Part shown: positions 14,870 to 23,835 of the stretch, in pieces
Layout of the letters: every line of letters begins with the position of its first letter
Numbering within the stretch: the stretch's first letter is position 1
Assembly: GCA_039198765.1 (NCBI GenBank)
Contig: JBCCTF010000022.1
Span: 1-30,946 of the forward strand
Origin: Parvularcula sp039198765
GTDB taxonomy: Bacteria; Pseudomonadota; Alphaproteobacteria; Caulobacterales; Parvularculaceae
Length of the DNA: 30,946 nucleotides
Direction: 5' to 3'
Made by a program: the position numbers and the translations under genes
Notes under the pieces: model-generated
What the model saw: the letters and a program-made list of their open reading frames with translations, nothing else
Told to the model about the DNA's origin: nothing
Database searches by the model: none

Positions 14870-17800
14870 ATGCGCTTTGATCGTCTCCGCCTGTGCGGTT
14901 TTAAGTCCTTCGTTGAACCCGTTGATATTGAGATCAAACCCGGCCTGACCGGCATTGTCGGACCAAACGGCTGCGGCAAGTCGAACTTGGTCGAAGGCCT
15001 GCGCTGGTTGATGGGCGCCAACTCGGCGAAAGCCATGCGGGCCTCAGGCATGGACGAAGTCATTTTTGCGGGGACGGCAGGGGGTCGTGCCGCACGTAGC
15101 TGGGCTGAAGTCAGCCTCGAGATCGACAATTCTGAGCGACGCGCACCTGCTCAGTTCAATGACACTGACCAGTTGGTGGTTGCTCGCAGGGTTGTTCGGC
15201 GCGCCGACGGCTCGGTCTCTCAATACACGATCAACGGCAAGGAAGTCCGTGCACGGGACGTTCAAATGCTGTTCGCTGATGCATCCACCGGGGCGACGTC
15301 GCCGTCGCTGGTCCGGCAAGGACAGATCAGTGAACTGATCAACGCCAAACCGACAGAGCGCCGCCGTTTCCTCGAAGAAGCGGCAGGCGTGACCGGCCTC
15401 GCAGCTCGCAGGCATGAAGCGCAGCTTCGCCTAAAAGCCGCTGGCGACAACCTTGAACGCCTCGACGATGTGATCGGTGAACTCGATGTGCAGTCGGAGC
15501 AACTGCAACGCCAGGCCCGCAAAGCCGCCAAGTTTAAGACGCTAACAGAGGACATCAAAGACGCTGAGCGCGAGCTAACGGCAGCGAAAATCGGCGCAGC
15601 GCACAAACGCTACACCAGGCTCGACAGCGAACTCGGCGCACGGAGGACAGACGTCGCTGATGCCGTCGGCGCTGCCGCCGCGGCCGACCGTGAGGCGTCA
15701 GCCCTTAGCAACGTGGTGGACGAAGCGCGCGCAAAAGAGCGCGACAAAGCGACTTCGATGACCGAAGCCTCAGCCGCGTACAAGAGCTACGAGAGCGAAC
15801 GCGCCCTCCGCGAACAGGCCGCAGCCGAACGCGAACGGTCCCTCGAGAAACTCAAAGGCGACGCATCGCGGGAGCAGTCCCTCCTGGAAGAGGCTTCCAC
15901 CGCGACCGCATCTGCAACCCAGCGGATCACCGAGCTCCGTGCTGAAATTGAAGGCGAAGGCGACGCACGTGCACGCCTTGAGGAAGCTGCTCAGTCTGCG
16001 GATGAAAATGCGCAAGATGCAGAAGATACCTTCGAGCAGGCCCAGGCCCGGACCGCGGAACTTCGCGCTGAGGCACGCGCCGCTGCCGAAGCACGGCGGA
16101 ATGCCGAAAGCCGGCTGGCCTCTGCCGAACGCGAGAAGGTGCAACTGACTGAAAAGCTGTCGAAACTTCCAGCCATTGATGCCATGCGCGCCGCCGAGGT
16201 CGAAGCGAGCGCGCGTGAAGCCACACGGACGCTGACTGAGGCCGAGACGCGTTTGAACGCCGCAGAAGAAACCTTAGAAGAGGCACACTTCCGCGCCGCC
16301 GAAACCCAGCAAGCTGCACGCGAAGCACAAGAGCTTTCGGCCCTTCTGAAAAAAGAAGAAGCGGTCCTCCTCCCTCTCATTCCCAAGACTTCGTCCGAGG
16401 ACGGAGGAACAACACTCCTCACCTCGTTGGCAGCGCCAGAAAACGTGCGCGCAGCATTGGCAGCTGCCCTTGGCGACGCCCTCAACGCAGCACTGGGCGA
16501 TGGCGACCACGCATGGACATCTCGCGGCGCGAGTACAGGGGATGTATCAAGTCTCCCAGCCGGGGCCGTACCGCTCAGTTCTCTGATTGAGGCGCCGGCG
16601 GAACTCACGCTCTGTCTGAGTGGCATCGGTGTGATGAGCGAGGATCCGTCAGCTGCTCAGCTTACGGAACTTCGTCCCGGGCAGATGCTGATCAACCGCA
16701 CCGGCGATCTCTGGCGTTGGGACGGCTATCAACGCCGCGGCGAGGCACGCGGCCACCTCGAAGAACTGCTCAGCGCTGCCGCACGCCTCAGCGACATTCA
16801 AAGCGAGATCGAGCTGGCTGAAAACGCCCAGACCAAGACACTTAGCATTGCCGAAGCGGCACGCGCCGACAGCATTCGCGCTGGCGAAGAACGGTCAGCT
16901 GCGCGCAACGCCCACCGCGATGCCATCACGGCTGAGCGCCAAACGCGTGAAGCCAGTGAGGCGGTCCTCCGTGAACAGACGACAGCCCAACTCCAACGCG
17001 ATGCCCTCAGCGATCGACTCGCATCAGCCAATGAGGCCTTGACGAAAGCATCGGAAGCTCTTGCCGAATTCGACGCCCAAAAGGTTGAGCAACCCCTTGA
17101 TGAACAGGCGCTCAACGCACTCCGCGGGGAGCGTGATGAAGCCCGCAGGCGTTCGGGCCAAGCGAGAGGGCAAGCCGCAGAGCACCGTCGTCTCGCAAGC
17201 CAACGGCGTGAGAACCTGCGCCAGCAAGAAGCCCAAGCCCGCGCTTGGAACGAACGACGTTTGGCCACAGAACGGCGTATTGAGGAGCTGACCCGTCAGC
17301 GTACAGAGCTTGAAGCGCAAATCGCAGCCGACACCCCCGCAGAAGGCGACGAAGGTCAAGGTGCCACGCTAGAGGCAGCAGCCGATGAAGCAAAACGGAT
17401 TTGGGAGCGCGCAAGAGACGAGCTCGCTGAGGCTGAACAGAGCGCGAGCCTAGCAGAAAGGAAGCGGCGCGAGGCTGAAGCCAGCGCATCGTCCGTACGG
17501 GAAGCGCTCGCTGAGATCACTGCCGAGTTGCGCGCGGCCAAGAACAACCTCGAGGAGACGTTGGCGGAAGCTGGAGTGTCTGAAGACGCTGCAGAAGCAC
17601 TGCTCGCAGAAGGTGACAACACCCTCCGCGTCGACGAGGCCCAGGCAAAGTTGAGCCGGTTGGAACGTGAGCGAGAGCGCCTTGGTGCGGTCAACCTTCT
17701 GGCTGCTGACGAGCAGGTTCAGGTCGAAGAGCGCCTCTCAACATTGCGCCGTGAACGGACGGATTGCGAGGACGCTTCGTCCCAGCTTCAGTCGGCGGTG

Positions 17801-18301
17801 AACGCCATCAACCGCGAGGGTCGGCAGCGTCTATTGGCTGCCTTTGAGGCCGTGAACGGACATTTCCGTGAACTCTTCACCAGTCTGTTCGGCGGCGGTG
17901 AGGCGCATCTAAAGTTTGTCGACAATGATGATCCGCTCGCGGCAGGTCTCGAAATTTTTGCCTGCCCACCGGGCAAGAAACTGCAATCGTTGAGCCTCAT
18001 GTCCGGCGGTGAGCAAGCCCTCACTGCGACCGCGCTAATTTTCGCGGCGTTCAAGACGAATCCTGCGCCTGTCTGCGTTCTCGACGAAGTCGACGCGCCG
18101 CTCGACGATGCGAATGTGGAGCGGTTCTGTAACCTCCTGTCTTTGATGGCAAAATCAGCGACGACACGGTTCATCGTGGTGACCCACCACCCGCTGACCA
18201 TGTCCCGCGTGGACCGTTTGTTCGGTGTGACGATGATGGAGCGCGGTGTCAGCCGCCTCTTTGGCCTTGACCTTGACTCAGCTCGACGGCTAGCCGCCTA
18301 G
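14870..18301 (+). CDS. smc: Chromosome segregation protein SMC
   Basis: 1143 residues. SMC is the ATPase core of bacterial condensin, which extrudes DNA loops from the origin region with ScpA and ScpB (not in this window). The Walker A GPNGCGKSN is at about 31-39, two long coiled-coil arms rich in Glu/Ala/Arg span about 165-490 and 625-980, a hinge lies at about 490-625, the ABC signature LMSGGEQAL is at 1043-1051, and Walker B VCVLDEVDAP is at about 1067-1076. ATG 14870 gives the usual start MRFDRLRLCGFKSF; a GTG at 14852 would add six residues and cannot be excluded. The stop overlaps the 3' end of the CCA/PcnB gene by 12 nt on the other strand. Confidence 0.96.
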   Translation: MRFDRLRLCGFKSFVEPVDIEIKPGLTGIVGPNGCGKSNLVEGLRWLMGANSAKAMRASGMDEVIFAGTAGGRAARSWAEVSLEIDNSERRAPAQFNDTDQLVVARRVVRRADGSVSQYTINGKEVRARDVQMLFADASTGATSPSLVRQGQISELINAKPTERRRFLEEAAGVTGLAARRHEAQLRLKAAGDNLERLDDVIGELDVQSEQLQRQARKAAKFKTLTEDIKDAERELTAAKIGAAHKRYTRLDSELGARRTDVADAVGAAAAADREASALSNVVDEARAKERDKATSMTEASAAYKSYESERALREQAAAERERSLEKLKGDASREQSLLEEASTATASATQRITELRAEIEGEGDARARLEEAAQSADENAQDAEDTFEQAQARTAELRAEARAAAEARRNAESRLASAEREKVQLTEKLSKLPAIDAMRAAEVEASAREATRTLTEAETRLNAAEETLEEAHFRAAETQQAAREAQELSALLKKEEAVLLPLIPKTSSEDGGTTLLTSLAAPENVRAALAAALGDALNAALGDGDHAWTSRGASTGDVSSLPAGAVPLSSLIEAPAELTLCLSGIGVMSEDPSAAQLTELRPGQMLINRTGDLWRWDGYQRRGEARGHLEELLSAAARLSDIQSEIELAENAQTKTLSIAEAARADSIRAGEERSAARNAHRDAITAERQTREASEAVLREQTTAQLQRDALSDRLASANEALTKASEALAEFDAQKVEQPLDEQALNALRGERDEARRRSGQARGQAAEHRRLASQRRENLRQQEAQARAWNERRLATERRIEELTRQRTELEAQIAADTPAEGDEGQGATLEAAADEAKRIWERARDELAEAEQSASLAERKRREAEASASSVREALAEITAELRAAKNNLEETLAEAGVSEDAAEALLAEGDNTLRVDEAQAKLSRLERERERLGAVNLLAADEQVQVEERLSTLRRERTDCEDASSQLQSAVNAINREGRQRLLAAFEAVNGHFRELFTSLFGGGEAHLKFVDNDDPLAAGLEIFACPPGKKLQSLSLMSGGEQALTATALIFAAFKTNPAPVCVLDEVDAPLDDANVERFCNLLSLMAKSATTRFIVVTHHPLTMSRVDRLFGVTMMERGVSRLFGLDLDSARRLAA

Positions 18302-19486
18302 GGCTTCAGCAAGAAGCCTTTCGACCGTAGGCAGATCATCTGGTACGCCGGCGTCGAGCCACAGGCGTTCAAAAGCCGCAAGCGCTTTGCTGATCTCAGG
18401 CCCAGGGTTGATACCTCGGTCTACGATATCCTGGCCTCGAATGGGAAGCTGCGGCGATTTACTGGTTCTCAGCTCAGTGATTAATTCAGTATGTACATCT
18501 TCGCCACAAGCGAGCGCCACTTGGCTTGCCAGGTATGGCACCCGTTCTTGGAAGCGATAGAGAAGTTCGTGCACAGACATACCGCTGCGAAGAGCTTCCT
18601 GAGCGGCTTCGATGCTCTGATAAGTATCGATGACGTCGTTGGACGGACGAAGGCGGTCACGGAGCACGCTCTTACTCAGACCTGGCCATAGAGCCACCAG
18701 ATTTGCCGCCAGGTCAGTGATCTCAGTAAGGCGAAAGCGCTTAAACACCTCCAGTCTTGGCTCTCCCGGCAGCAGCTTCTGGAGGACGCCTGCTTTAGCA
18801 GCTTCTTCCATCGCTTCTGGGGAACGACTTGCGCTGAACGTACGGCTCAGTTCTGACCACACCCGCTCGCGGGAAAGCTTGTCCAAGAGATCCGTGTGCT
18901 GTTTGATGGAAGCCAGGCCTGCGGCGTCAAATGTGTCGGCGAACCGAGCTGAAAACCGGAAAAACCTTAATATTCGAAGCGCATCTTCTTTGATGCGCTC
19001 GGAGGGCTCGCCAATAAACTCAACAACGCCACCCTCTAGATCACCCAACCCTCCTGCGGGGTCCCAGATTTCTCCTGATCGGTCCGTATAAAGTGCATTG
19101 ATCGTGAAATCGCGGCGGCGCCAGTCTTGTTCCCAGTCGCGGGTGAACTGAACGTCTGCGTGCCGACCATCCGTATCGACATCACGTCGAAGCGTTGTGC
19201 ATTCTGCGACCAGGCAATCGACCACAGCTGTCATCGTGCCATGGCTCTCGCCAGTTGCGATGGCTTTGATGCCTGCAGCTCCAAACAGCGCGCGCATCTC
19301 GTCAGGCGTCCGATCGGTCGCGATGTCGATATCGATAGCATCGCTTTCGAGTGGGGACTGACCCAGCAGGCTGTCCCGGACGCAGCCGCCGACGAACTTC
19401 GCTGAACCCTCTGCACCAAGAGCATCAAGAATTTTGCCAAGCCTCGGATCGCTTAGCCAATCGAAGCGTGGCTGAAGCTTAGGCAT
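18290..19486 (-). CDS. tRNA CCA-nucleotidyltransferase / poly(A) polymerase family protein
   Basis: 398 residues of the class II nucleotidyltransferase family. FVGGCVRDSLLG and the metal-binding DIDIATD (Asp pair) form the catalytic site, followed by RRDFTINALY and the RNA-binding helix GEPSERIKEDALRILRFFRF. In alphaproteobacteria the single enzyme of this family usually adds CCA to tRNA 3' ends; a poly(A) polymerase role cannot be ruled out from sequence. It is the third gene of a minus-strand run, starting 8 bases inside the end of the Nudix gene, so the two are translationally coupled. It converges on smc with a 12-nt overlap. Confidence 0.92.
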   Translation of the reverse strand: MPKLQPRFDWLSDPRLGKILDALGAEGSAKFVGGCVRDSLLGQSPLESDAIDIDIATDRTPDEMRALFGAAGIKAIATGESHGTMTAVVDCLVAECTTLRRDVDTDGRHADVQFTRDWEQDWRRRDFTINALYTDRSGEIWDPAGGLGDLEGGVVEFIGEPSERIKEDALRILRFFRFSARFADTFDAAGLASIKQHTDLLDKLSRERVWSELSRTFSASRSPEAMEEAAKAGVLQKLLPGEPRLEVFKRFRLTEITDLAANLVALWPGLSKSVLRDRLRPSNDVIDTYQSIEAAQEALRSGMSVHELLYRFQERVPYLASQVALACGEDVHTELITELRTSKSPQLPIRGQDIVDRGINPGPEISKALAAFERLWLDAGVPDDLPTVERLLAEALGG

Positions 19487-20111
19487 GGTAAGCCTTTGCC
19501 ATCGTGTGCAAAATGCCAGCAGTGAGGCCCCAAATGTTGCGGTGAGCGCCCGTGCTGTCAGCGACCGGGACAGCGAACATGTTGTAGGTCACTTCATTGA
19601 AGACACGCTCTTCGATGATGTGATTTTCCGGGTCGGCGAGACTTCGCAACGGCACTTCAAAGGCTTCGGAGACTTCGCGGGGGCACGCGATAACCTCCGT
19701 ATCAGGATCAACGATACCCAGGACAGGCGTGACCACATAGCCGAGACCACCGTGGTGCGGGCCAAAGTGGCCGAGCACGTCGACCGCATCGGGAGGAACG
19801 CCAACCTCTTCATCCATTTCGCGTAATGCCGTTCCGATGAGGCCGTCATCATCTTCCTTAGGTGTGCCACCAGGAAGAGAGATTTGCCCCGCATGGCTAG
19901 GCATTGTCGGTGCACGGAGGGTCATGATGACGGTTGGGTCGTCTGTTGCTCTGATACCGATAAGAACCGCCGCCTCGCGCGGTTTTCGCGGCGGCTCTTT
20001 GAGAATGGGCGACTGGACAAGATCGGGGTTCAACTCATTGAACAGGTAGCGTTCTTGGGCAGCGATTGGGGCGGCGAGGCTTGCTCGCAGGCGTTCTTTC
20101 CAGCGATCCAT
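19479..20111 (-). CDS. Nudix hydrolase, coenzyme A pyrophosphatase type
   Basis: 210 residues. The text HAGQISLPGG before the Nudix box is the hallmark of the CoA pyrophosphatase branch (NUDT7/YeaB type), and the box GGTPKEDDDGLIGTALREMD followed by EEVGV has the metal-binding REMDEE. Members split CoA or oxidised CoA to 3',5'-ADP and phosphopantetheine and are thought to remove damaged CoA. Its start codon shares one base with the stop of the DUF1285 gene (TGATG) and its end overlaps the next gene by 8 bases, so the three are one coupled operon. Confidence 0.9.
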   Translation of the reverse strand: MDRWKERLRASLAAPIAAQERYLFNELNPDLVQSPILKEPPRKPREAAVLIGIRATDDPTVIMTLRAPTMPSHAGQISLPGGTPKEDDDGLIGTALREMDEEVGVPPDAVDVLGHFGPHHGGLGYVVTPVLGIVDPDTEVIACPREVSEAFEVPLRSLADPENHIIEERVFNEVTYNMFAVPVADSTGAHRNIWGLTAGILHTMAKAYHA

Positions 20112-20656
20112 CAGCTGTCCTCAGTAATCGGAAGAACGAAGGATGCGCCGCCGCTTTCGACAGTCAGCGTGTCCGTTTCATCGTCGGCCTCCAACGCATC
20201 GACCATCCGGTAGTACACTGGACGATCGAGGCGTGCATCCAGGCCACCGCGCACGCGGATATAGGGAGCACGCTGACCAATCGATGGGCTGGAGCGGAGC
20301 TCAAGCGGATGATCCGTATCAAGACGAACCACGTCGCCAACATTCGTGCGGAAGATCCAATCGTCACCTTCGATATCGAAGTCCACGGCGAGGAACGGCA
20401 CGTCCTCCACCGTGATGCTGATCTTCTCTGCCGGGGTGACGAGGACGTATCCGTCGTCGTCTTTACGCAGGACGCGGGAGAAGAGGCGGATCAGCGGTGC
20501 GCGCGTCATCGGCGTGCCTTCGTGCCACCAGGAGCCGTCAGCTTTGATGACGAGATCCATGGAACCACAATGCGCGGGGTGCCAGCGTTCGACCGGCAGA
20601 GGCGCATCGCCGCCCGCGTCGCTTAAGCTGGCTGCCAATTGAAAGAGATCGGTCAC
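20111..20656 (-). CDS. DUF1285 protein of unknown function
   Basis: 181 residues starting at GTG. The pattern CGSMDLVIKADGSWWHEGTP followed by MTRAPLIRLFSRVLRKDDDG is the DUF1285 signature (a small two-domain beta-rich fold with no known reaction). First gene of the operon DUF1285, Nudix, CCA/PcnB, an arrangement I recall as frequent in alphaproteobacteria and often next to a MoxR cluster, as here. The ribosome site is weak (GGCAG directly before GTG). The preceding hairpin separates it from sppA, so it probably has its own promoter or relies on read-through. Confidence 0.88.
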   Translation of the reverse strand: MTDLFQLAASLSDAGGDAPLPVERWHPAHCGSMDLVIKADGSWWHEGTPMTRAPLIRLFSRVLRKDDDGYVLVTPAEKISITVEDVPFLAVDFDIEGDDWIFRTNVGDVVRLDTDHPLELRSSPSIGQRAPYIRVRGGLDARLDRPVYYRMVDALEADDETDTLTVESGGASFVLPITEDS

Positions 20657-20669
20657 CTGCCGAAAATGG

Positions 20670-20710
20670 AAGAGACCCCCGCCAGGGTCAAGAACTGGCA
20701 GGGGGCTCTT
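20670..20710 (-). terminator. Hairpin terminator after sppA
   Basis: The arms 20670-20685 and 20695-20710 pair over 16 positions with one mismatch and one wobble around a 9-base loop. On the minus strand the descending arm is followed by CCATTTTC, a weak U tract. It lies between the sppA stop (20734) and the DUF1285 start (20656), so it can end or dampen transcription from sppA into the DUF1285 operon. Confidence 0.72.
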
Positions 20711-20733
20711 CTCAAATCGCGTTCAAGTGCCGC

Positions 20734-22671
20734 CTAGAACGGGCCGCACTCGAGGCAGCGGACGTACATGCTGTTCGGATCGTTGAAGCTCGCTTCAAAG
20801 CGGGTTTCTTCTTCGATGATCTTCGCTGCACGGCCGAGGGTCGTTTTGTCGAAGCCGGTTTTGCCGATGCCGAAGAGGGCTTTGTCCTCGCGGATCAGGC
20901 CCTTGGCTTTGGCTTCGCCGGACAGGCTTTCGATGAACTGCTCGAACCGGGTTTTCTCCCGTTTCGTGCCGACGACGTCCCAGTCTTCCAGTTCAGCGCG
21001 TGCCGCTGCGTCAGCGATGGCGTCTTGCAGTGTGCCGAACTCGTCAACGAGGCCAAGTTCCTTGGCGTCGGTGCCGATCCAGACCCGGCCTTCAGCCAGC
21101 TCTGCCACTTCTTCCATCGGAAGATCGCGGCCTTCCGAGACAATCGTCAGGAACTGGCGGTAGCCGTGGTTGATCGACTGCTGGAACAGCTCTTGCGCTT
21201 GCTCAGGCAGGCCGCCGATCGGAACCGAGTTGATGGCTGCGAGCGGCGTGGTGCCGACACCGTCGGTGAAGACGCCGTACTTCGCGGCGAGCTTCTCGAA
21301 GGTCGGGATGTACGCGAAGATGCCGATCGAGCCGGTCACCGTGGTTTCGCGCGCCCAGATTGCGTCGGCAGGCGACGAGATCCAGTAGCCGCCCGAAGCA
21401 GCGATCGAACTCATCGACACGACGACGGGCTTGCCAGCCGCTTTCAGCTCCTGAACTTCGTTCCGGATCAGCTCCGAAGCGAAGACCGAGCCGCCAGGGC
21501 TGTCCACGCGGAGAACGACAGCTTTCACGTCGTCGTCTTTGCGGGCCTCGCGGAGCTGTTTCGAGACGAACTCGCCCGAAGCGACGCCAGGCTCTTGAGG
21601 GCCATCGATGATCGCACCTTCGACGGTGACAACAGCGATGTTGCCGACATCTTCGCGATCTTCCTTGGGTTCGATCGTCTTCTTGTACTCGCCTAGGCTG
21701 ACCGTGTTCAGGTCGCCGTCTTCATCTTCACCGACGAGCTCAACGAGGAACTCACGGCGCTCTGCGCGGGTGAGGACCTCATCCACGTAGCCGCTGTCGG
21801 CCACGGCTTGGGCGATATCACCGCCAGCAGCGCGGAGGATTTCCGGCATGTTGTTGGCGAAGAAGTCGGTCGCACCGGCGCCAAGATCGCGGTTTTCGTC
21901 AATCCGTTGGGTGAACGTCTCCCACAAGACGCTGATATACGCCTCGTTGGCTTGCTTGGCTTCTGGCGACATGTCGTCGCGCAAAACCGGCTCAAGTGCA
22001 GACTTGAACGTGCCGACGCGGAAGATGTTCTTCGTGATTTCGAGCTTGTCGAGCAGCGACGAATAGTACGTCCGGTAGCGACCATAACCCTGCATGAAGA
22101 GCGCACCTTCGGTGTGCATCACGATCGTGTCCGCTTCCGAAGCGATGAAGTACTGGTTCTGACCGTAGCCATCACCAATCGCCACAACGCGCTTGCCGCT
22201 CTCACGGAAGTCTTCGATTGCGTCCGCCAGAAGCAGCGCTTTCGAGAGATAAATGTCAGGAATTGCAAGACCTTGGAGGTCGAGGATCATCGTGTCGATG
22301 TTCTCGTCATCCTTGGCTGCGTTGACGATTTTGACCAGCTTATGGACGCTGACCTGACCGATGGAGCCGCCGCCGAAGGCTTCGTTGATGGCTTCCTCGA
22401 ACGGATCCTCTTCAGGAGTGGTCTCGCCGAGCAGACCCGATGGATTGAAGTAGAGGGCTGAGCCCGCTTCGATTTCCAGCTCGTCTTTGTCGCCGCTGGA
22501 ATTCATCTCGGTCGAAACAGCGCCGAGGATTGACAGGAGCAGTGCAAGAACTGCAATGAAAAGAAAGGCTTGGAGGAGCAGCGCGCCCCCAATGACCACT
22601 TTGGCCAGCCCGCGGAAAAATTGCCAAGCGCTGATGCGCGAGCGCGCCTGCCCGCTACGTAGTTCGGTCAA
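20734..22671 (-). CDS. sppA: Signal peptide peptidase SppA, 67-kDa type
   Basis: 645 residues, the long two-domain form. One N-terminal membrane segment (about 22-50) anchors the periplasmic protease. The dyad is split as in E. coli SppA: the general-base Lys223 in GTFKSALEP in the first half and the nucleophile Ser426 in SIAASGGYWIS in the second. It degrades signal peptides left in the membrane after secretion. The start is a TTG (22669-22671) supported by GGGAGG 5 bases upstream on the minus strand; the next in-frame Met is residue 56, after the membrane segment, so TTG is the only sensible start. Divergent from moxR. The extreme C-terminus has a CLEC-like pair of cysteines (RCLECGPF), unusual for the family. 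Confidence 0.93.
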   Translation of the reverse strand: MTELRSGQARSRISAWQFFRGLAKVVIGGALLLQAFLFIAVLALLLSILGAVSTEMNSSGDKDELEIEAGSALYFNPSGLLGETTPEEDPFEEAINEAFGGGSIGQVSVHKLVKIVNAAKDDENIDTMILDLQGLAIPDIYLSKALLLADAIEDFRESGKRVVAIGDGYGQNQYFIASEADTIVMHTEGALFMQGYGRYRTYYSSLLDKLEITKNIFRVGTFKSALEPVLRDDMSPEAKQANEAYISVLWETFTQRIDENRDLGAGATDFFANNMPEILRAAGGDIAQAVADSGYVDEVLTRAERREFLVELVGEDEDGDLNTVSLGEYKKTIEPKEDREDVGNIAVVTVEGAIIDGPQEPGVASGEFVSKQLREARKDDDVKAVVLRVDSPGGSVFASELIRNEVQELKAAGKPVVVSMSSIAASGGYWISSPADAIWARETTVTGSIGIFAYIPTFEKLAAKYGVFTDGVGTTPLAAINSVPIGGLPEQAQELFQQSINHGYRQFLTIVSEGRDLPMEEVAELAEGRVWIGTDAKELGLVDEFGTLQDAIADAAARAELEDWDVVGTKREKTRFEQFIESLSGEAKAKGLIREDKALFGIGKTGFDKTTLGRAAKIIEEETRFEASFNDPNSMYVRCLECGPF

Positions 22672-22857
22672 AATGGCCTCCCAAGGTTACCGTTCAACAC
22701 CCACGAAGGGTCACGTTAAGCGTCTTATCGATAAATAATCAATGACACCCTGACGACCAGCGTTAATCCGGCAGAAAATCAGGGTTTCCAATTCGCCATT
22801 TGCCCGAGGACCCCGGGCACGATTACGCACAAGACTGACAAAGAAGAGGGATCAGGC
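22672..22857. promoter_or_regulatory. Divergent control region between sppA and moxR
   Basis: 186 bases holding both promoters. Its middle is AT-richer than the surroundings and contains the 10-base palindrome TTATCGATAA at 22725-22734. The moxR ribosome site GAGGG lies 8 bases before the ATG. I cannot assign -35/-10 boxes with confidence. Confidence 0.4.
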
Positions 22858-23835
22858 ATGAACGGTTCATCAGGCGACGTGCTGGCGCGGTTCGATGCGG
22901 TGAGTGTCCGCCTGGAAAAGGTGCAGGACGCCCTGAAGCGCGTGGTTTTCGGTCAGGATCGTGTGATTGAAGAGGTGCTGATCACCCTGCTCTGCGGCGG
23001 TCACGGGTTGCTCGTCGGCACGCCAGGTCTCGCGAAGACGCGCCTTGTGCACGCTGCGGGTACGGTGCTCGGCCTCGCCGACAAGCGGGTGCAGTTCACC
23101 CCTGACCTGATGCCGTCGGACATTCTCGGCACTGAGGTGCTCGAAGATCTCCCCTCAGGCGCGCGCACGTTCCGTTTCATCGAAGGCCCGATCTTCGCGC
23201 AGCTCTTGATGGCTGACGAAATCAACCGGGCCAGCCCGCGGACACAATCGGCGTTGCTCGAAGCGATGCAGGAACGTCAGGTGACCACCGGCGGCAAGGT
23301 CCGTCCGCTGCCGCGGCCGTTCCACGTGCTCGCGACCCAGAACCCGATTGAGCAAGAGGGCACCTATCCCCTGCCTGAGGCGCAGCTCGATCGCTTCCTT
23401 CTCCAGATCAACGTCGATCAACCGAGCTTTGATGCGGAACGTGAGATGCTTCGCGCGACAACGTTCAGTCAGGGCGTGGAAGCCGACACTGTTCTGGGTG
23501 CTGAGGAACTGGAAGAGGCGCAAGACCTCGTTCGCGCGATGCCAGTGGGCGACAACCTGATCGATGCTGTCCTTAAGCTGGTCCGTACTGCGCGACCTGG
23601 TGGTCAGTTTGCTGAGCATCTGCGCTGGGGCCCTGGCCCGCGCGCCAGCCAGGCCTTCTCCCTCGCCCTGCGCGCCCGCGCCCTCCTGCGCGGTGTGCCT
23701 GCGCCGGAGACGGAGGACCTCATCGCTCTAGCGCCGCCGATCCTCCGTCATCGGATGGCTTTGAGCTTCGCCGCGCGCGCCGAAGGTCAAACCATCGACG
23801 GTCTGATCGTCCGCATGACCGAGGCTGCGCTGTGA
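22858..23835 (+). CDS. MoxR-type AAA+ ATPase
   Basis: 325 residues. The MoxR form of Walker A, GTPGLAKT, is at 54-61; Walker B with DEIN is at 119-123 followed by RASPRTQSALLEAMQER, and ATQNPIEQEGTYPLPEAQLD is the family-specific sensor 1 region. MoxR ATPases act as chaperones that insert metals or remodel complexes, working with VWA-domain partners. It is the first gene of a four-gene operon with DUF58, BatA/DUF4159 and VWA membrane proteins; its stop shares GTGA with the next start. Confidence 0.95.
   Translation: MNGSSGDVLARFDAVSVRLEKVQDALKRVVFGQDRVIEEVLITLLCGGHGLLVGTPGLAKTRLVHAAGTVLGLADKRVQFTPDLMPSDILGTEVLEDLPSGARTFRFIEGPIFAQLLMADEINRASPRTQSALLEAMQERQVTTGGKVRPLPRPFHVLATQNPIEQEGTYPLPEAQLDRFLLQINVDQPSFDAEREMLRATTFSQGVEADTVLGAEELEEAQDLVRAMPVGDNLIDAVLKLVRTARPGGQFAEHLRWGPGPRASQAFSLALRARALLRGVPAPETEDLIALAPPILRHRMALSFAARAEGQTIDGLIVRMTEAAL

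Noticed and set aside
21025..21696. Plus-strand frames inside sppA (for example 223 codons)
   Set aside because: The minus frame has both catalytic residues of SppA in the right places; the plus frame is Arg/Asp-rich shadow sequence.
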